64,000 nt of DNA from assembly GCA_910576535.1 (NCBI GenBank), contig CAJTKK010000001.1, forward strand, positions 124,001 through 188,000. Direction: 5' to 3'. Shown here piece after piece: positions 8,687 to 17,667 of this stretch (positions within the stretch are counted from its first letter, which is position 1; every line of letters starts with the position of its first letter). Under the pieces are notes generated by a model. The model was not told the origin of the DNA. It saw only the letters and a program-made list of their open reading frames with translations, and made no database searches. The position numbers and the translations under genes are program-made. The DNA is from an uncultured Lachnospiraceae bacterium (GTDB lineage: Bacteria > Bacillota > Clostridia > Lachnospirales > Lachnospiraceae).

Positions 8687-9802
8687 TCACCCCATCCACC
8701 GCATCAGGCATTCCACATAATATTCATTAGAAAAGTCCTTTGCCCTGGCCGCGGACGCTTCTTCATATTTTCTATGATATTCCTGATCCGTCAGCATTTT
8801 TTTGATTTCTTCCGCCAAGGCTCTTTCCTCCCCGCTAATCTGTAACGGATCCAGATTCTTTTCCTGGCTCATATTCGGGATCAATACTCCATACGACAGA
8901 TTTTCTTTCCGTAATATTTCCCTGGGTCCTGTCAGGCAGTCCGTCGCAATCACCGGAAGACCCAAAGCCATCGCTTCGATCAGCGCATTAGGAAAACCTT
9001 CATGGTAAGAAGTTAAAACATAAACCTGCGCTGCATTCAAATAAGGGAACGGATTTCTCTTTACTCCTGTAAAGTAAACATCATCCCCAATTCCAAGATC
9101 CTGAGCCAAAGCTTTATATTCCTCAAATTCCCCTTCTCCTATAATCATTAGTTTTCCATCCGGAACCTCCTTTTTTACCAGGGAAAAACTTTTGATCAGA
9201 TGCCAGAATCCCTTCACATCATCTTCCCTTCCCATAGAAACGATAATATTTTCCTCATCCTCCCAGGGCAGCCTGATTTCCTCCTCCGCATTTCTTTGCA
9301 GTTCTTTTACATCCAGCGGATTATACAAAGTCACTGCCTTTTTGCAATGATATTTCGAGGCCACTTCTTCCTCAATCCGCTTGGAACAGCATAGCACTTT
9401 ATCCGCCCTCCTGGCAAAAAGCTTTATCAGCCGTTTGTTTCCCATATCCATATAACTGCGTATGCCTGTCCATACTTCCCCGTCTGACCTGGAAAAGACA
9501 TTCACCATATTTGCGGAAGGGCCAAAACTGTAGGCAATGTCAATTCCCCATTTTTTCTTCAGCTTCCTGACCGCAAGGCTTCTTTTGATTACGTTCAAAG
9601 CTTTGCCCAGTTTCCCTTCCCTTACCCCTAAATGTAAATCCATGACGTTTAATCCCTTAATATCATACGCAATATCTTTCGAATCAAAAAGCACGATATA
9701 TATATCAAAATAAGGCTCCAGTAATCTGGCCGTTGTTACGCAGACACGCTCAAAACCTCCCTGATGGAGCATTGGAACAATTAACATAATCTTCTTTTTC
9801 AT
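8687..9802 (-). CDS. GT4 glycosyltransferase
   Basis: The enzyme starts MKKKIMLIVPMLHQGGFERV after GGAGGT, 4 bases before the ATG. An in-frame extension to 9841 lacks a good ribosome site. Hallmarks are the GGFERV loop, YNPLDV, SMGREDDVKGFWHLI and EGFPNALIEAMALGLPVIATDC, which is the E-x7-E donor-site motif. It is a retaining GT-B transferase acting on the cytoplasmic side. It is the last gene of a leftward series and meets the plus-strand gene head-on. About 140 bases separate it from the next gene upstream, where nothing clear is seen. Specificity is unknown. Confidence 0.88.
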   Translation of the reverse strand: MKKKIMLIVPMLHQGGFERVCVTTARLLEPYFDIYIVLFDSKDIAYDIKGLNVMDLHLGVREGKLGKALNVIKRSLAVRKLKKKWGIDIAYSFGPSANMVNVFSRSDGEVWTGIRSYMDMGNKRLIKLFARRADKVLCCSKRIEEEVASKYHCKKAVTLYNPLDVKELQRNAEEEIRLPWEDEENIIVSMGREDDVKGFWHLIKSFSLVKKEVPDGKLMIIGEGEFEEYKALAQDLGIGDDVYFTGVKRNPFPYLNAAQVYVLTSYHEGFPNALIEAMALGLPVIATDCLTGPREILRKENLSYGVLIPNMSQEKNLDPLQISGEERALAEEIKKMLTDQEYHRKYEEASAARAKDFSNEYYVECLMRWMG

Positions 9803-9940
9803 ACCTACCTCCGCCTTCCCCCTTATGCTGCAGCATTGCAACTTTCTCTTCTGTAATCAAGGCATATTAGACCCCAACTTAAATTGCGGCTGAACATTTT
9901 CAACACGGCTCCCCGGATCAGAACGGGAAAAATTGTCGTT

Positions 9941-11080
9941 TCATGTCATTTTCCCAGTCATATAGAATTTTTCCATCCGTTTTGCCTGTTCCCTCACGTC
10001 AAAGCCGGCAGCTTTGATTGTCTGGCACATATCTTTTCTTTGATAAGACATATGATCCATAATGTATTCCGCCCACTCCCTGGCAGGAAGCCTGATATCT
10101 TCATAATGGACTAATCCGCTGATCCCCGCCTCATGTGTGACCTGGTCAGATATGAGACACTTTAATCCCGCAGCCTGCGCTTCTATGACCGTTCCCGGCA
10201 GCCCTTCAAACCGGGAGGGAAAAACAAAATAATCCATAGCCTGATAATATTTCCATACCTCTTTCTGGTTTCCCATAAAAAATACATCCTGGCGGATGCC
10301 AAGATCCGATGCCTGCTGCATTGCCGCTTTCATCCCCGGCCCTTCCCCAAGAAGCAATAACGCTGCCCGTACCCCCTCTTCCTTCAGCCTTTCATGCAAA
10401 ACGGCAAAAATTTCCAGAAGAAATTCATGATTTTTCGCATAGTGGAATCTTCCCACATGCCCCACTGCATATTCATCAGCAATCCCCAGTTCTTCTCTTA
10501 CCTGTTTCCTTACGTCCTCCTGATATACATATTTCTGCACATCAACCGCATTGGGAATGATAAAAGCTTTCTCCGAGCCTCTCCACTTCTTTCCAAACAC
10601 TGACCGTCCGGCTTCCCCGGAACAGGCAAAACAATAATCCGCCCTTTTCAACAAAGGAATACGCAGCAGCCTTGTCAGAATCCCTTTTATCCCCTTATCC
10701 ACCCCCGCGCTTCTGGCATGAGCCGCCCTTAACGGTATCCCTGACTTAGCAGCCACCGGCAGATATATGGATGCCGTGCTTGTCATATGACCCTGCACCA
10801 CGGCATAATTATGATGTTCCCTGAAAAATCTCTTTACCGCCTTTTTATATGCCATATAATTATATACTTTAAACTTCGGCAGCCTATAAATTTCCCCTCC
10901 CAGTTCCTTTATTTCCTTATCAAAAAACTCAGGGACACGTTCCGGCCCATCCTGATGCACTAAAAAGTCAAACTGTACTTTACTTTTATCCATGCACCGG
11001 TACAAATCCATAATCCGGCTCTCTGCCCCGCCCAGGCTCAAGCCTCCAAGCACATGCAACACGCGGACTGGTTTTTCCAT
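9941..11080 (-). CDS. GT4 glycosyltransferase (EpsF-like)
   Basis: The N-terminus MEKPVRVLHVLGGLSLGGAESRIMD is the usual start of EpsF/CapM-like GT-B enzymes. HARSAGV, IPNAVDVQKY, VGHVGRFHYAKNHEFL and EGLPGTVIEAQAAGL follow and form the nucleotide-sugar site with the E-x7-E spacing. The start is well marked by AAGGAGGGG, 5 bases upstream. It follows the DUF2334 gene closely (12 bases) and belongs to the same leftward operon. This sub-family is common in exopolysaccharide loci of Firmicutes and its donor varies, so only the general function is supported. Confidence 0.9.
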   Translation of the reverse strand: MEKPVRVLHVLGGLSLGGAESRIMDLYRCMDKSKVQFDFLVHQDGPERVPEFFDKEIKELGGEIYRLPKFKVYNYMAYKKAVKRFFREHHNYAVVQGHMTSTASIYLPVAAKSGIPLRAAHARSAGVDKGIKGILTRLLRIPLLKRADYCFACSGEAGRSVFGKKWRGSEKAFIIPNAVDVQKYVYQEDVRKQVREELGIADEYAVGHVGRFHYAKNHEFLLEIFAVLHERLKEEGVRAALLLLGEGPGMKAAMQQASDLGIRQDVFFMGNQKEVWKYYQAMDYFVFPSRFEGLPGTVIEAQAAGLKCLISDQVTHEAGISGLVHYEDIRLPAREWAEYIMDHMSYQRKDMCQTIKAAGFDVREQAKRMEKFYMTGKMT

Positions 11081-11092
11081 CAGAACCCCTCC

Positions 11093-11848
11093 TTATAAAA
11101 GCTTGACCAGCAGATGCTTTATGGCAGCAAGTATGTATTCTGCCCAATGCCCGCAAAAACCTCTTTTTACCGCCCTTATTTTCAGATATTCCCCATAGGA
11201 CACCATTTCGTTTTCCATAAAAATCCGGCGGTACTTTTCCATATCTTTCTCATTTACCGTATTTGTATGAACCACCATGACAGTCGTTCCTTTTTTCTTT
11301 TTAAGATCACTTTGCAGCCGGAAAGAAATGGGATAAAAATACATTTTATTCCAATAATAAGGCGTCTTCCCGAACCCGTCCGTTATTTTACCAAACCCTG
11401 CCTTTTGCAGCGCCTTAAGCGTATTCCTGTCGTAAGAATGGGCAGGAGCCATAAAGATATCCGTTTTAAGCCCATGGGATTCCATAATTTCCCTGCCTTT
11501 TTCCAACATAGCCAACTGTCTGTCATAATCCAGCCCGGCAAATTCGGAAAAATGATTTAACGGGAATAGCCCTCCGTTTTTCTGCGTATAGATATGCTGA
11601 TATCCATGCATGGCAATTGCCCATCCATGTTCCTGCAGTTTTTTGACATACTCCCAAAAATTTTCAGGCGCAGGATAAGCGCAAGATATTCCGCCACCCT
11701 GCGCCCGCTTCAGATTCTCATCCTGATTATCCGGCACTACGCCTATCAAGGGTTTTATTTTATACTCGTCCAGAAGCGCCTTAAATTTTCCAAATTTTGC
11801 CCAATCCATTTCCGGCACAATATCATCCATCCGAACCGCTATCTTCAT
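11093..11848 (-). CDS. DUF2334 polysaccharide deacetylase-like protein
   Basis: The 251-residue protein opens MKIAVRMDDIVPEMD, where the paired Asp residues match the first motif of NodB-like deacetylases. IAMHGYQHIYT supplies the H-x-x-x-H metal pair, and DIFMAPAHSYDRNTLKAL and VMVVHTN follow. This pattern is the DUF2334 type. No signal peptide is present, although a hydrophobic patch lies at the very C-terminus. It may remove an N-acetyl from a lipid-linked amino sugar on the cytoplasmic side. The neighbouring formyltransferase would need a free amine, which makes a deacetylate-then-formylate order possible, but this is inference. Confidence 0.8.
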   Translation of the reverse strand: MKIAVRMDDIVPEMDWAKFGKFKALLDEYKIKPLIGVVPDNQDENLKRAQGGGISCAYPAPENFWEYVKKLQEHGWAIAMHGYQHIYTQKNGGLFPLNHFSEFAGLDYDRQLAMLEKGREIMESHGLKTDIFMAPAHSYDRNTLKALQKAGFGKITDGFGKTPYYWNKMYFYPISFRLQSDLKKKKGTTVMVVHTNTVNEKDMEKYRRIFMENEMVSYGEYLKIRAVKRGFCGHWAEYILAAIKHLLVKLL

Positions 11849-11866
11849 ATTTTAACCTTCCAAATC

Positions 11867-12787
11867 CTATTCCAGGATATCCCCCGCCATAATTTCCCGG
11901 CAATACTCATATCTGTCAACCAGAAGCGAACCGTCCACTGTCCGTACGATGGGTTTCCCATCGAAAACATCCACCACTTCCCCAGGTTGATACCCGGAAA
12001 AATCTATCATTTCATCAAAAGGGCGGGCTTCCCATATAATTACCTTTTCCCCTCCACATAAGGCGAACGCCCCGGGGAATGGGGCAGCCACCCCCCTGAT
12101 GAGATTATAAAGATCCCTTGTACGTCCTTTGAAATCAATCTTTCCATCCGCCGCTGTCCGTTTATGATACCAGGAATCATAATCCTTTGACCCTTTTTTA
12201 ATGACAATATTTTTCTCCTTATAAGCTTTTAAAAGCTTACGGATAAGATTTTTTGAACAGATCATATTCTTATATTGGGCTGTCCTGATATCATCATGAA
12301 CCGTAATCGAGAACATTTCCGTGGCAAATACATTAGGGCTGTCCGCATTCTCGTCATAGCGGAACAGATTTAAATTAAACCTGGTATCCCCTAAGATAAT
12401 CGACCAGTTTAACGGCGACCTTCCACGCCCAAACGGGAGATAACCACAGTTCCCATGAAACCCGTAAACGCCATATTCAAACTTGTCCAGCACATACTTG
12501 GGGATCAGCCTTTGCCAACCCATGGACACGGCAATTTCAAATTCATTTCCTTCCATAAAATTTCTGGTCTTCTCATCCGTCAGGAAATAACTGTCTGCTT
12601 CAAAGACAGGGATCCCGTATTGATCCGTCAGCACAGACAAGCCTTTAAAGCCGGAAACCTGGTTTTTCTCCAACACATTCTTGCTAATTGTAATAACCAA
12701 ATCTACCGGACAGATATTCTTATGGATAAACTCTACTATATTTTCCGAGGTATCTTTTACGCCGAATACGGTTACCTTATATTTCAT
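11867..12787 (-). CDS. Formyltransferase-fold enzyme (probable sugar N-formyltransferase)
   Basis: The 306-residue protein has the methionyl-tRNA formyltransferase fold: a Rossmann start MKYKVTVFGV, the catalytic block FHGNCGYLPFGRGRSPLNW around His111, and a C-terminal barrel-like region (GKIDFKGRTRDLYNLIRGV, PFPGAFA). In FMT and ArnA the histidine is preceded by Asn at -2; here that place is Gly109. In glycan loci such enzymes put formyl from N10-formyl-THF on the amino group of a 4- or 3-amino sugar nucleotide. The ATG overlaps the TGA of the epimerase gene (ATGA) and follows AAGGAG by 5 bases. A 4-amino sugar made by the PglF/PglE-like pair upstream is the best candidate substrate. Confidence 0.82.
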   Translation of the reverse strand: MKYKVTVFGVKDTSENIVEFIHKNICPVDLVITISKNVLEKNQVSGFKGLSVLTDQYGIPVFEADSYFLTDEKTRNFMEGNEFEIAVSMGWQRLIPKYVLDKFEYGVYGFHGNCGYLPFGRGRSPLNWSIILGDTRFNLNLFRYDENADSPNVFATEMFSITVHDDIRTAQYKNMICSKNLIRKLLKAYKEKNIVIKKGSKDYDSWYHKRTAADGKIDFKGRTRDLYNLIRGVAAPFPGAFALCGGEKVIIWEARPFDEMIDFSGYQPGEVVDVFDGKPIVRTVDGSLLVDRYEYCREIMAGDILE

Positions 12788-13758
12788 AAATTCTCCTTAT
12801 ACCAGTCAATCGCCAGGCTGATCCCTTCCGCAAAATCATATTCCGGGTCATAGCCAAGCAGTTCCTTTGCTTTTGAAATATCCGCATTGGAATCCCTGAC
12901 ATCGCCTAAACGGGGTGGCCCGAATACCGGCTCCACTTCTTTCCCCAAAGCCTTGCATAGGTCATAATAAACGTCAATCAGATATTCCCGGCCTCCCGCA
13001 CCGATGTTAAAAGCTTCCCCTCCTGCTTCGCTAGGGGCAAGGCACGCTTTCAAATTGGCTTCTATCACATTATCAATATACGTAAAATCCCGGGACTGCT
13101 TTCCATCCCCATTTATCGTAGGGGTTTCCCCGTTTAAGAGCAAGCGGATAAATTTGGGGATAACTGCCGCATACGCCCCATCCGGATCCTGTCTCCTGCC
13201 AAAAACATTAAAATAACGCAGCCCGTAAGTATCCAGCCCATACAGTTCCTTATATAATCTGCCATATTCCTCATCCACTTTTTTTGTAAGGGCATATGGG
13301 GAAAGAACCTTCCCTTCCACCCCTTCCTTCTTCGGAAGCTGCGGATGGTCGCCATACACAGAAGAGCTGGAAGCATAGACAAATTTCTTCACCCCGTTCT
13401 GGCGGCTTGCCTCCATCATATTAAGAGTACCCCTAATATTAATCTCCTCATACAAAAGGGGCATCTCTATACTCCTGGGTACACTTCCCCATGCCGCCTG
13501 GTTCAGCACATAATCCGCGCCTTCTGTGGCTTTCAGGCAAGTGTCCATCTCCCGGATATCGCCCTTGATAAAAGTAAACCGGTCCAGCTTAGTAAAAGGC
13601 TCAATATTTTCATATTTCCCGGTAGACAGATTATCCAGGCATCTTACGGTATATCCCATCCCAAGAAGCGCCTCGCAAAGATTAGAACCGATAAAACCGG
13701 CTCCTCCGGTTACTAAAAATACACTATCCGCATCAAATTTTAAGTCTTTATATCCCAT
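12784..13758 (-). CDS. tviC: UDP-HexNAc/HexNAcA 4-epimerase (WbpP/TviC-like)
   Basis: The extended SDR enzyme has the NAD-binding TGGAGFIGSNL, the catalytic SSSSVYGDHP with YALTK (Y-x3-K), and GLRYFNVFGRRQDPDGAYAAVIPKF. The last block, with GSVPRSI and INGDGKQSRDFTYIDN, is the signature of WbpP/TviC-type 4-epimerases that act on N-acetylated UDP-hexoses. With the adjacent dehydrogenase it should make UDP-GalNAcA, as in Vi antigen synthesis, or UDP-GalNAc if it acts first. The length of 324 residues is normal. The start follows AAGGAA with about 5 bases between. A plain UDP-GlcNAc 4-epimerase is the alternative. Confidence 0.88.
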   Translation of the reverse strand: MGYKDLKFDADSVFLVTGGAGFIGSNLCEALLGMGYTVRCLDNLSTGKYENIEPFTKLDRFTFIKGDIREMDTCLKATEGADYVLNQAAWGSVPRSIEMPLLYEEINIRGTLNMMEASRQNGVKKFVYASSSSVYGDHPQLPKKEGVEGKVLSPYALTKKVDEEYGRLYKELYGLDTYGLRYFNVFGRRQDPDGAYAAVIPKFIRLLLNGETPTINGDGKQSRDFTYIDNVIEANLKACLAPSEAGGEAFNIGAGGREYLIDVYYDLCKALGKEVEPVFGPPRLGDVRDSNADISKAKELLGYDPEYDFAEGISLAIDWYKENL

Positions 13759-13820
13759 TTTCTTTTCCTTGCGCCCTCAGCGCATTTCTCCTTTCTCCGT
13801 TTCATGAATCTATTTTGTTT

Positions 13821-15230
13821 TTATCTTCGCCTTCTTCTCCATAAATCCCTTCCCAAACTCAAAAGCAGAAGAAAATATCCTGTATAAAACGGTGCAAAAC
13901 CATAAATCATATACCTGGACAAGCACATAATGGTTACGGATACCGCTCCCACATTCGCCAAAATGGCCAGAATGGATATAAGCATCACCGGAAGCGCCGG
14001 ATCTTTTGGGTCTTTTAGGCAAACGGCTAACGCCAGGGCAAGCGAAGACACATAAAGGAAAAACGCAATCCAGTTGATAACCGGATGAACTACCGCAATG
14101 CTCCGGACCGCCCCGTAACCGGCAATCAGCAAGTAATTTCCCGCCCAGCGCAGGAAGCAGCCCGGAAGAATGCCCCGGATAATTTTTCCCGCTGTTTTGT
14201 CCGCCATCAAATTCTGGACAATATAATCGCTGGTAACTGTTTTATCATAGGTCTGATAAAATACATCTTCTATCATTTCGTATTTTACCGTATCGTGCCA
14301 AGCTTCAATATGCTCTATTTTTTCCTTCCATGAGGAACCGGCATATTTATAATTAGCTTCCCGGGCTTCTGTCAAATCATACATACGGAAGAAAAACTCC
14401 CGGGCTTCCTCATCCTTAATTCCCGCGCCGTCCTCCCGGTCCGCTGCATAAAGAATATTTGTCAGCGTATTTACGGTTCCGTATGTATTGTTAATAAAAT
14501 GCCCGTTGAAAACAAGGTTATAGCTTTTTACCGCAAGGAGGCGCACGAAAAATACGCCGGCCACAACAGCCGTTACCATAAGCAGGCGGGACGCTTTCCA
14601 CTTTCCATCCCTGGGCCTTTGCCATGTCCTGCGTTCCCAGCGTTCAACCGGCCATAATATAATTCTTGCCCCAAGGACTATCATCCATATAAGAATGGTC
14701 ACCATCATCTGCGCCCTGATCAAAGACAGCAAAAAAGCAAATACTAACGACCAAACCGCAGCCTTTTTAAAATCCCTTTCTTTTTCCTGGGTAAATATTT
14801 GGAAGCATTCCAGGACAAACAAAGTAAACACCGGCAGGCAAAGCGCTTCGCTCATTACCGAATTGGTAATGAAAAGATGCAGGGATGAATAGAACTTCGT
14901 AATGATATGCGGCATCAGGCAAAGAATGACAACAATGCCTTCCTGCCATAAACAAAGCCGGAATCTTTTGCCCATATATCCTGCAAACAGCCATATGCTC
15001 ACCGCTGCCAGGACATTCTGTATTATCCCCATAGCAATGAGCCACCCGTCCCGGAATACCAGCCGCAAGGCAGCTAAGAATAAAGGATATAAAGGCTCCC
15101 TGTGAATATGCATTTTTAAATATTGATCCGAATCATTATAAATGCCCGGGCCAAAAGCAGCGAACATCCCTAGGAATACCGCCAAAAGCAGAAACAGAAG
15201 CGTTCCTGACTTTACCTTTTTTGCCATCAT
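13821..15230 (-). CDS. GT-C-like multi-pass membrane protein
   Basis: The protein has about 469 residues and 8-10 hydrophobic helices. After the first helix the outer loop reads YNDSDQYLKMHIHREPLYPLFLAALRL, an acidic pair followed by a proline/tyrosine motif as in GT-C transferases. A long soluble loop sits in the second half (about residues 270-360). The function could be sugar transfer from a polyprenyl-phosphate donor, but the family is not recognised with certainty. The ATG at 15230 overlaps the TGA of the dehydrogenase gene; a second ATG at 15227 is better spaced from the GGAGG. The gene is embedded between the dehydrogenase and epimerase of uronic acid synthesis, so it is likely devoted to the same glycan. 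Confidence 0.75.
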   Translation of the reverse strand: MMAKKVKSGTLLFLLLAVFLGMFAAFGPGIYNDSDQYLKMHIHREPLYPLFLAALRLVFRDGWLIAMGIIQNVLAAVSIWLFAGYMGKRFRLCLWQEGIVVILCLMPHIITKFYSSLHLFITNSVMSEALCLPVFTLFVLECFQIFTQEKERDFKKAAVWSLVFAFLLSLIRAQMMVTILIWMIVLGARIILWPVERWERRTWQRPRDGKWKASRLLMVTAVVAGVFFVRLLAVKSYNLVFNGHFINNTYGTVNTLTNILYAADREDGAGIKDEEAREFFFRMYDLTEAREANYKYAGSSWKEKIEHIEAWHDTVKYEMIEDVFYQTYDKTVTSDYIVQNLMADKTAGKIIRGILPGCFLRWAGNYLLIAGYGAVRSIAVVHPVINWIAFFLYVSSLALALAVCLKDPKDPALPVMLISILAILANVGAVSVTIMCLSRYMIYGFAPFYTGYFLLLLSLGRDLWRRRRR

Positions 15231-16540
15231 AGCCTCCAATACAAATAGCCTTCCTGATAATTGTTCTTATCCAGCAACCCCTTGATATCCATCAGTACTT
15301 TCGTCTTATGTTCCGGACGGAAAAATGCCCCTATCTCTTCCTTGCCCAGCTCTAAGAACTGGTCATGGGCTACCGCTATCACCACAGCATCCATCCCTTG
15401 TATTTCTTTCAGGCTTTGAAAAGTTATCCCATAGAGCCTCTCCGCCTCTTCCGCATCTGCAGCCGGGTCAACTACCGCCGGTTTTATCCCATATTCCCCA
15501 AGTTCTTTATAAATATCAATTACTTTTGTATTTCTTGTATCCGGACAGTTTTCCTTAAAGGTAAATCCTAAAATGGCTACTTTTGCCCCTTTTACCGGTA
15601 TATCCGTCTTAATCAGATTTTTTACCAAGCTTTCTGCCACATATTTGCCCATATCATCGTTGATCCGCCGGCCCGACAGAATAATCTGCGAATGATAGCC
15701 AAGCTCCTCCGCTTTATACGTAAGATAGTATGGGTCTACTCCGATGCAGTGGCCGCCTACTAAGCCGGGGAAAAACTTTAAGAAATTCCATTTCGTCCCC
15801 GCTGCCTCCAGCACAGCTTTTGTATCAATACCCATTTTATGGAAAATGATGGACAATTCATTCATAAATGCAATGTTAATATCCCTTTGGCTATTTTCAA
15901 TTACTTTGGCCGCTTCAGCCACTTTAATAGATTCTGCCCGGTACACCCCCGCTTCCACTACAAGTTCATACACCTTGGCCACCGTATCCAGCGTCTCTTC
16001 ATCCATGCCTGACACAATCTTTGTAATCGTCTCCAGCCTATGAACTTTGTCGCCCGGGTTGATCCGTTCCGGTGAGTAACCGATTTTAAAATCCACGCCG
16101 CATTTTAATCCTGATTCTTTCTCCAGGATCGGCACACAGATTTCTTCCGTCACCCCCGGATACACCGTAGACTCAAAAACAATGACGGAACCTTTTGACA
16201 GATTCTGCCCCAATAAGCGGCTGGCTCCCTCCACAGGCGAAAGATCCGGCGTATGATCGTCATTCACAGGGGTAGGCACTGCTACGATATGAAACTTTGC
16301 TTCCCTAAGCCTGGAAGCGTCCGCCGTAAATTCCACTTTCGTATTCTTGATCACATCCCCGCCAACTTCATTGGTAGGGTCTATGCCTTCTTTATACAAT
16401 GCAATCTTGCGCTCATTTAAATCAAAACCGACTACTTTCACTTTTTTTGCAAAAGCTACCGCAATAGGCATTCCCACATATCCAAGCCCTACCAGCGAAA
16501 GTTTCTCTTCCCCGTTTAACAGTTTTTCGTATAAACCCAT
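15227..16540 (-). CDS. tviB: UDP-N-acetylhexosamine 6-dehydrogenase (TviB/WbpA-like)
   Basis: It is a UDP-glucose/GDP-mannose dehydrogenase superfamily enzyme with the NAD site SLVGLGYVGMPIAVAF, VPTPVNDDHTPDL, ESTVYPGVTEE and GYSPERINPGDK. FFPGLVGGHCIGVDPYYLT carries the catalytic cysteine, and GFTFKENCPDTRNTKV follows. The SPERINPGDK and GGHCIGVDPYYL wording is that of the TviB/WecC/WbpA branch rather than UDP-Glc dehydrogenases. It should oxidise UDP-GlcNAc (or an epimer) to the uronic acid. I start at ATG 16540 (MGLYEKLL) after GGTGG, not at 16552. With the TviC-like gene it gives UDP-GalNAcA. Confidence 0.9.
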   Translation of the reverse strand: MGLYEKLLNGEEKLSLVGLGYVGMPIAVAFAKKVKVVGFDLNERKIALYKEGIDPTNEVGGDVIKNTKVEFTADASRLREAKFHIVAVPTPVNDDHTPDLSPVEGASRLLGQNLSKGSVIVFESTVYPGVTEEICVPILEKESGLKCGVDFKIGYSPERINPGDKVHRLETITKIVSGMDEETLDTVAKVYELVVEAGVYRAESIKVAEAAKVIENSQRDINIAFMNELSIIFHKMGIDTKAVLEAAGTKWNFLKFFPGLVGGHCIGVDPYYLTYKAEELGYHSQIILSGRRINDDMGKYVAESLVKNLIKTDIPVKGAKVAILGFTFKENCPDTRNTKVIDIYKELGEYGIKPAVVDPAADAEEAERLYGITFQSLKEIQGMDAVVIAVAHDQFLELGKEEIGAFFRPEHKTKVLMDIKGLLDKNNYQEGYLYWRL

Positions 16541-16587
16541 TTTAACCACCATGCCTTTCCATTATCCGCAGACTCCAAGCTGCAGGC

Positions 16588-17667
16588 CTAAATTATTTTA
16601 TTTACCTCTTCCATATATGCGTCTATTACTATATTCCGGTCAAATTCTTGCTCCATTTTTTTCCTTGCCGCTTTTCCCATAGCCGCCTGCTCTTCTTTAG
16701 AAAGCTCCAGAAAGCTTTCCATTGCCCGTATTAAATCATCCGCATTTCCCGGCGTAAATCCAAACCCGGTTTCTCCTTCCCCAAAAGCTTCCTGGCATCC
16801 GCTGATCCTGGAAGCAATTACCGGACGCCCGGTTGCCGCTGCCTCTATCAGCGCATTTGACATCCCCTCGTGAAAGGATGCCACCACAATGGCGCTTGCC
16901 TTAGCAAGGAACGGATGCACTTCCGTATGAAACCCCCACTGGCTGATGATCCCTTTTTCTTCATATTCATTCAACAGATCCTGATAATTTTCATCGCAAT
17001 AACCTAGAATAGCAAACTCCACGTCTTCCCTGTGCAGGCGGACCGATGCTTCCAGATATTCCAGTATCCCCCGTTCCTTCATCACCCGCCCTACAAAAAG
17101 GAAGATGGTTTTTTCCCCTTTTGGATATTCTTCAAAGCAATGTCTTGCCAGGTTCACGCCGGACCCGTTCACAAGCCGCTCTTTTTTCCCTTGTATACGA
17201 TATCCCTTAAAAATATCCATATTTTCCGTATTCTGGAAAAAAACACATTCCGCTTTTTTTAAACCTATACGGTACATTGTAATAATCATTTTCAGGAAAA
17301 AGCCTTTTCTGTCAAAAGCCCCTCCCAGGCCCGTAATAGTAACCACATAAGGCATCCGCAGCAGCCGGCACGCAAAGCCTGCGTAAATATTCGGCTTTAT
17401 CGTATAGGTAATTACTAAATCCGGCTTCATTCTTTTTAGCAGCCTTCTATACTCCAGTAATAATTTAAAATCCTCTTTCGGGTTCACCCCCCGCCTGTTA
17501 ATGGGAGTCGTGATAATTTCACACCCCTCCTCCGTAAGCTCTTTTACTTTCGTTGTATCAGGAAGGCTGATTATCACTTTATGATTCTCCAGCAGCCTTA
17601 CCAGCAGCTCATTCCTGAAGTCATATAAACCGCCGGAAGAATTTGTCACGATCAGTATTGTACTCAT
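16588..17667 (-). CDS. GT4 glycosyltransferase (PglA/CapM-like)
   Basis: The 359-residue GT-B enzyme begins MSTILIVTNSSGGLYDFR. It has TYTIKPNIYAGFACRLL and VTITGLGGAF, typical of the PglA/CapM/WbpT branch that acts on short lipid-linked HexNAc acceptors. The donor site reads VGRVMKERGILEYLEA and EGMSNALIEAAATGRPVIAS. Its TAA-ATG junction with the ATP-grasp gene shows tight coupling. Position next to the PglC-like initiator makes it the likely second-sugar transferase. The donor could be UDP-GalNAcA or UDP-GalNAc made by the following genes; this is inference. Confidence 0.87.
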   Translation of the reverse strand: MSTILIVTNSSGGLYDFRNELLVRLLENHKVIISLPDTTKVKELTEEGCEIITTPINRRGVNPKEDFKLLLEYRRLLKRMKPDLVITYTIKPNIYAGFACRLLRMPYVVTITGLGGAFDRKGFFLKMIITMYRIGLKKAECVFFQNTENMDIFKGYRIQGKKERLVNGSGVNLARHCFEEYPKGEKTIFLFVGRVMKERGILEYLEASVRLHREDVEFAILGYCDENYQDLLNEYEEKGIISQWGFHTEVHPFLAKASAIVVASFHEGMSNALIEAAATGRPVIASRISGCQEAFGEGETGFGFTPGNADDLIRAMESFLELSKEEQAAMGKAARKKMEQEFDRNIVIDAYMEEVNKII

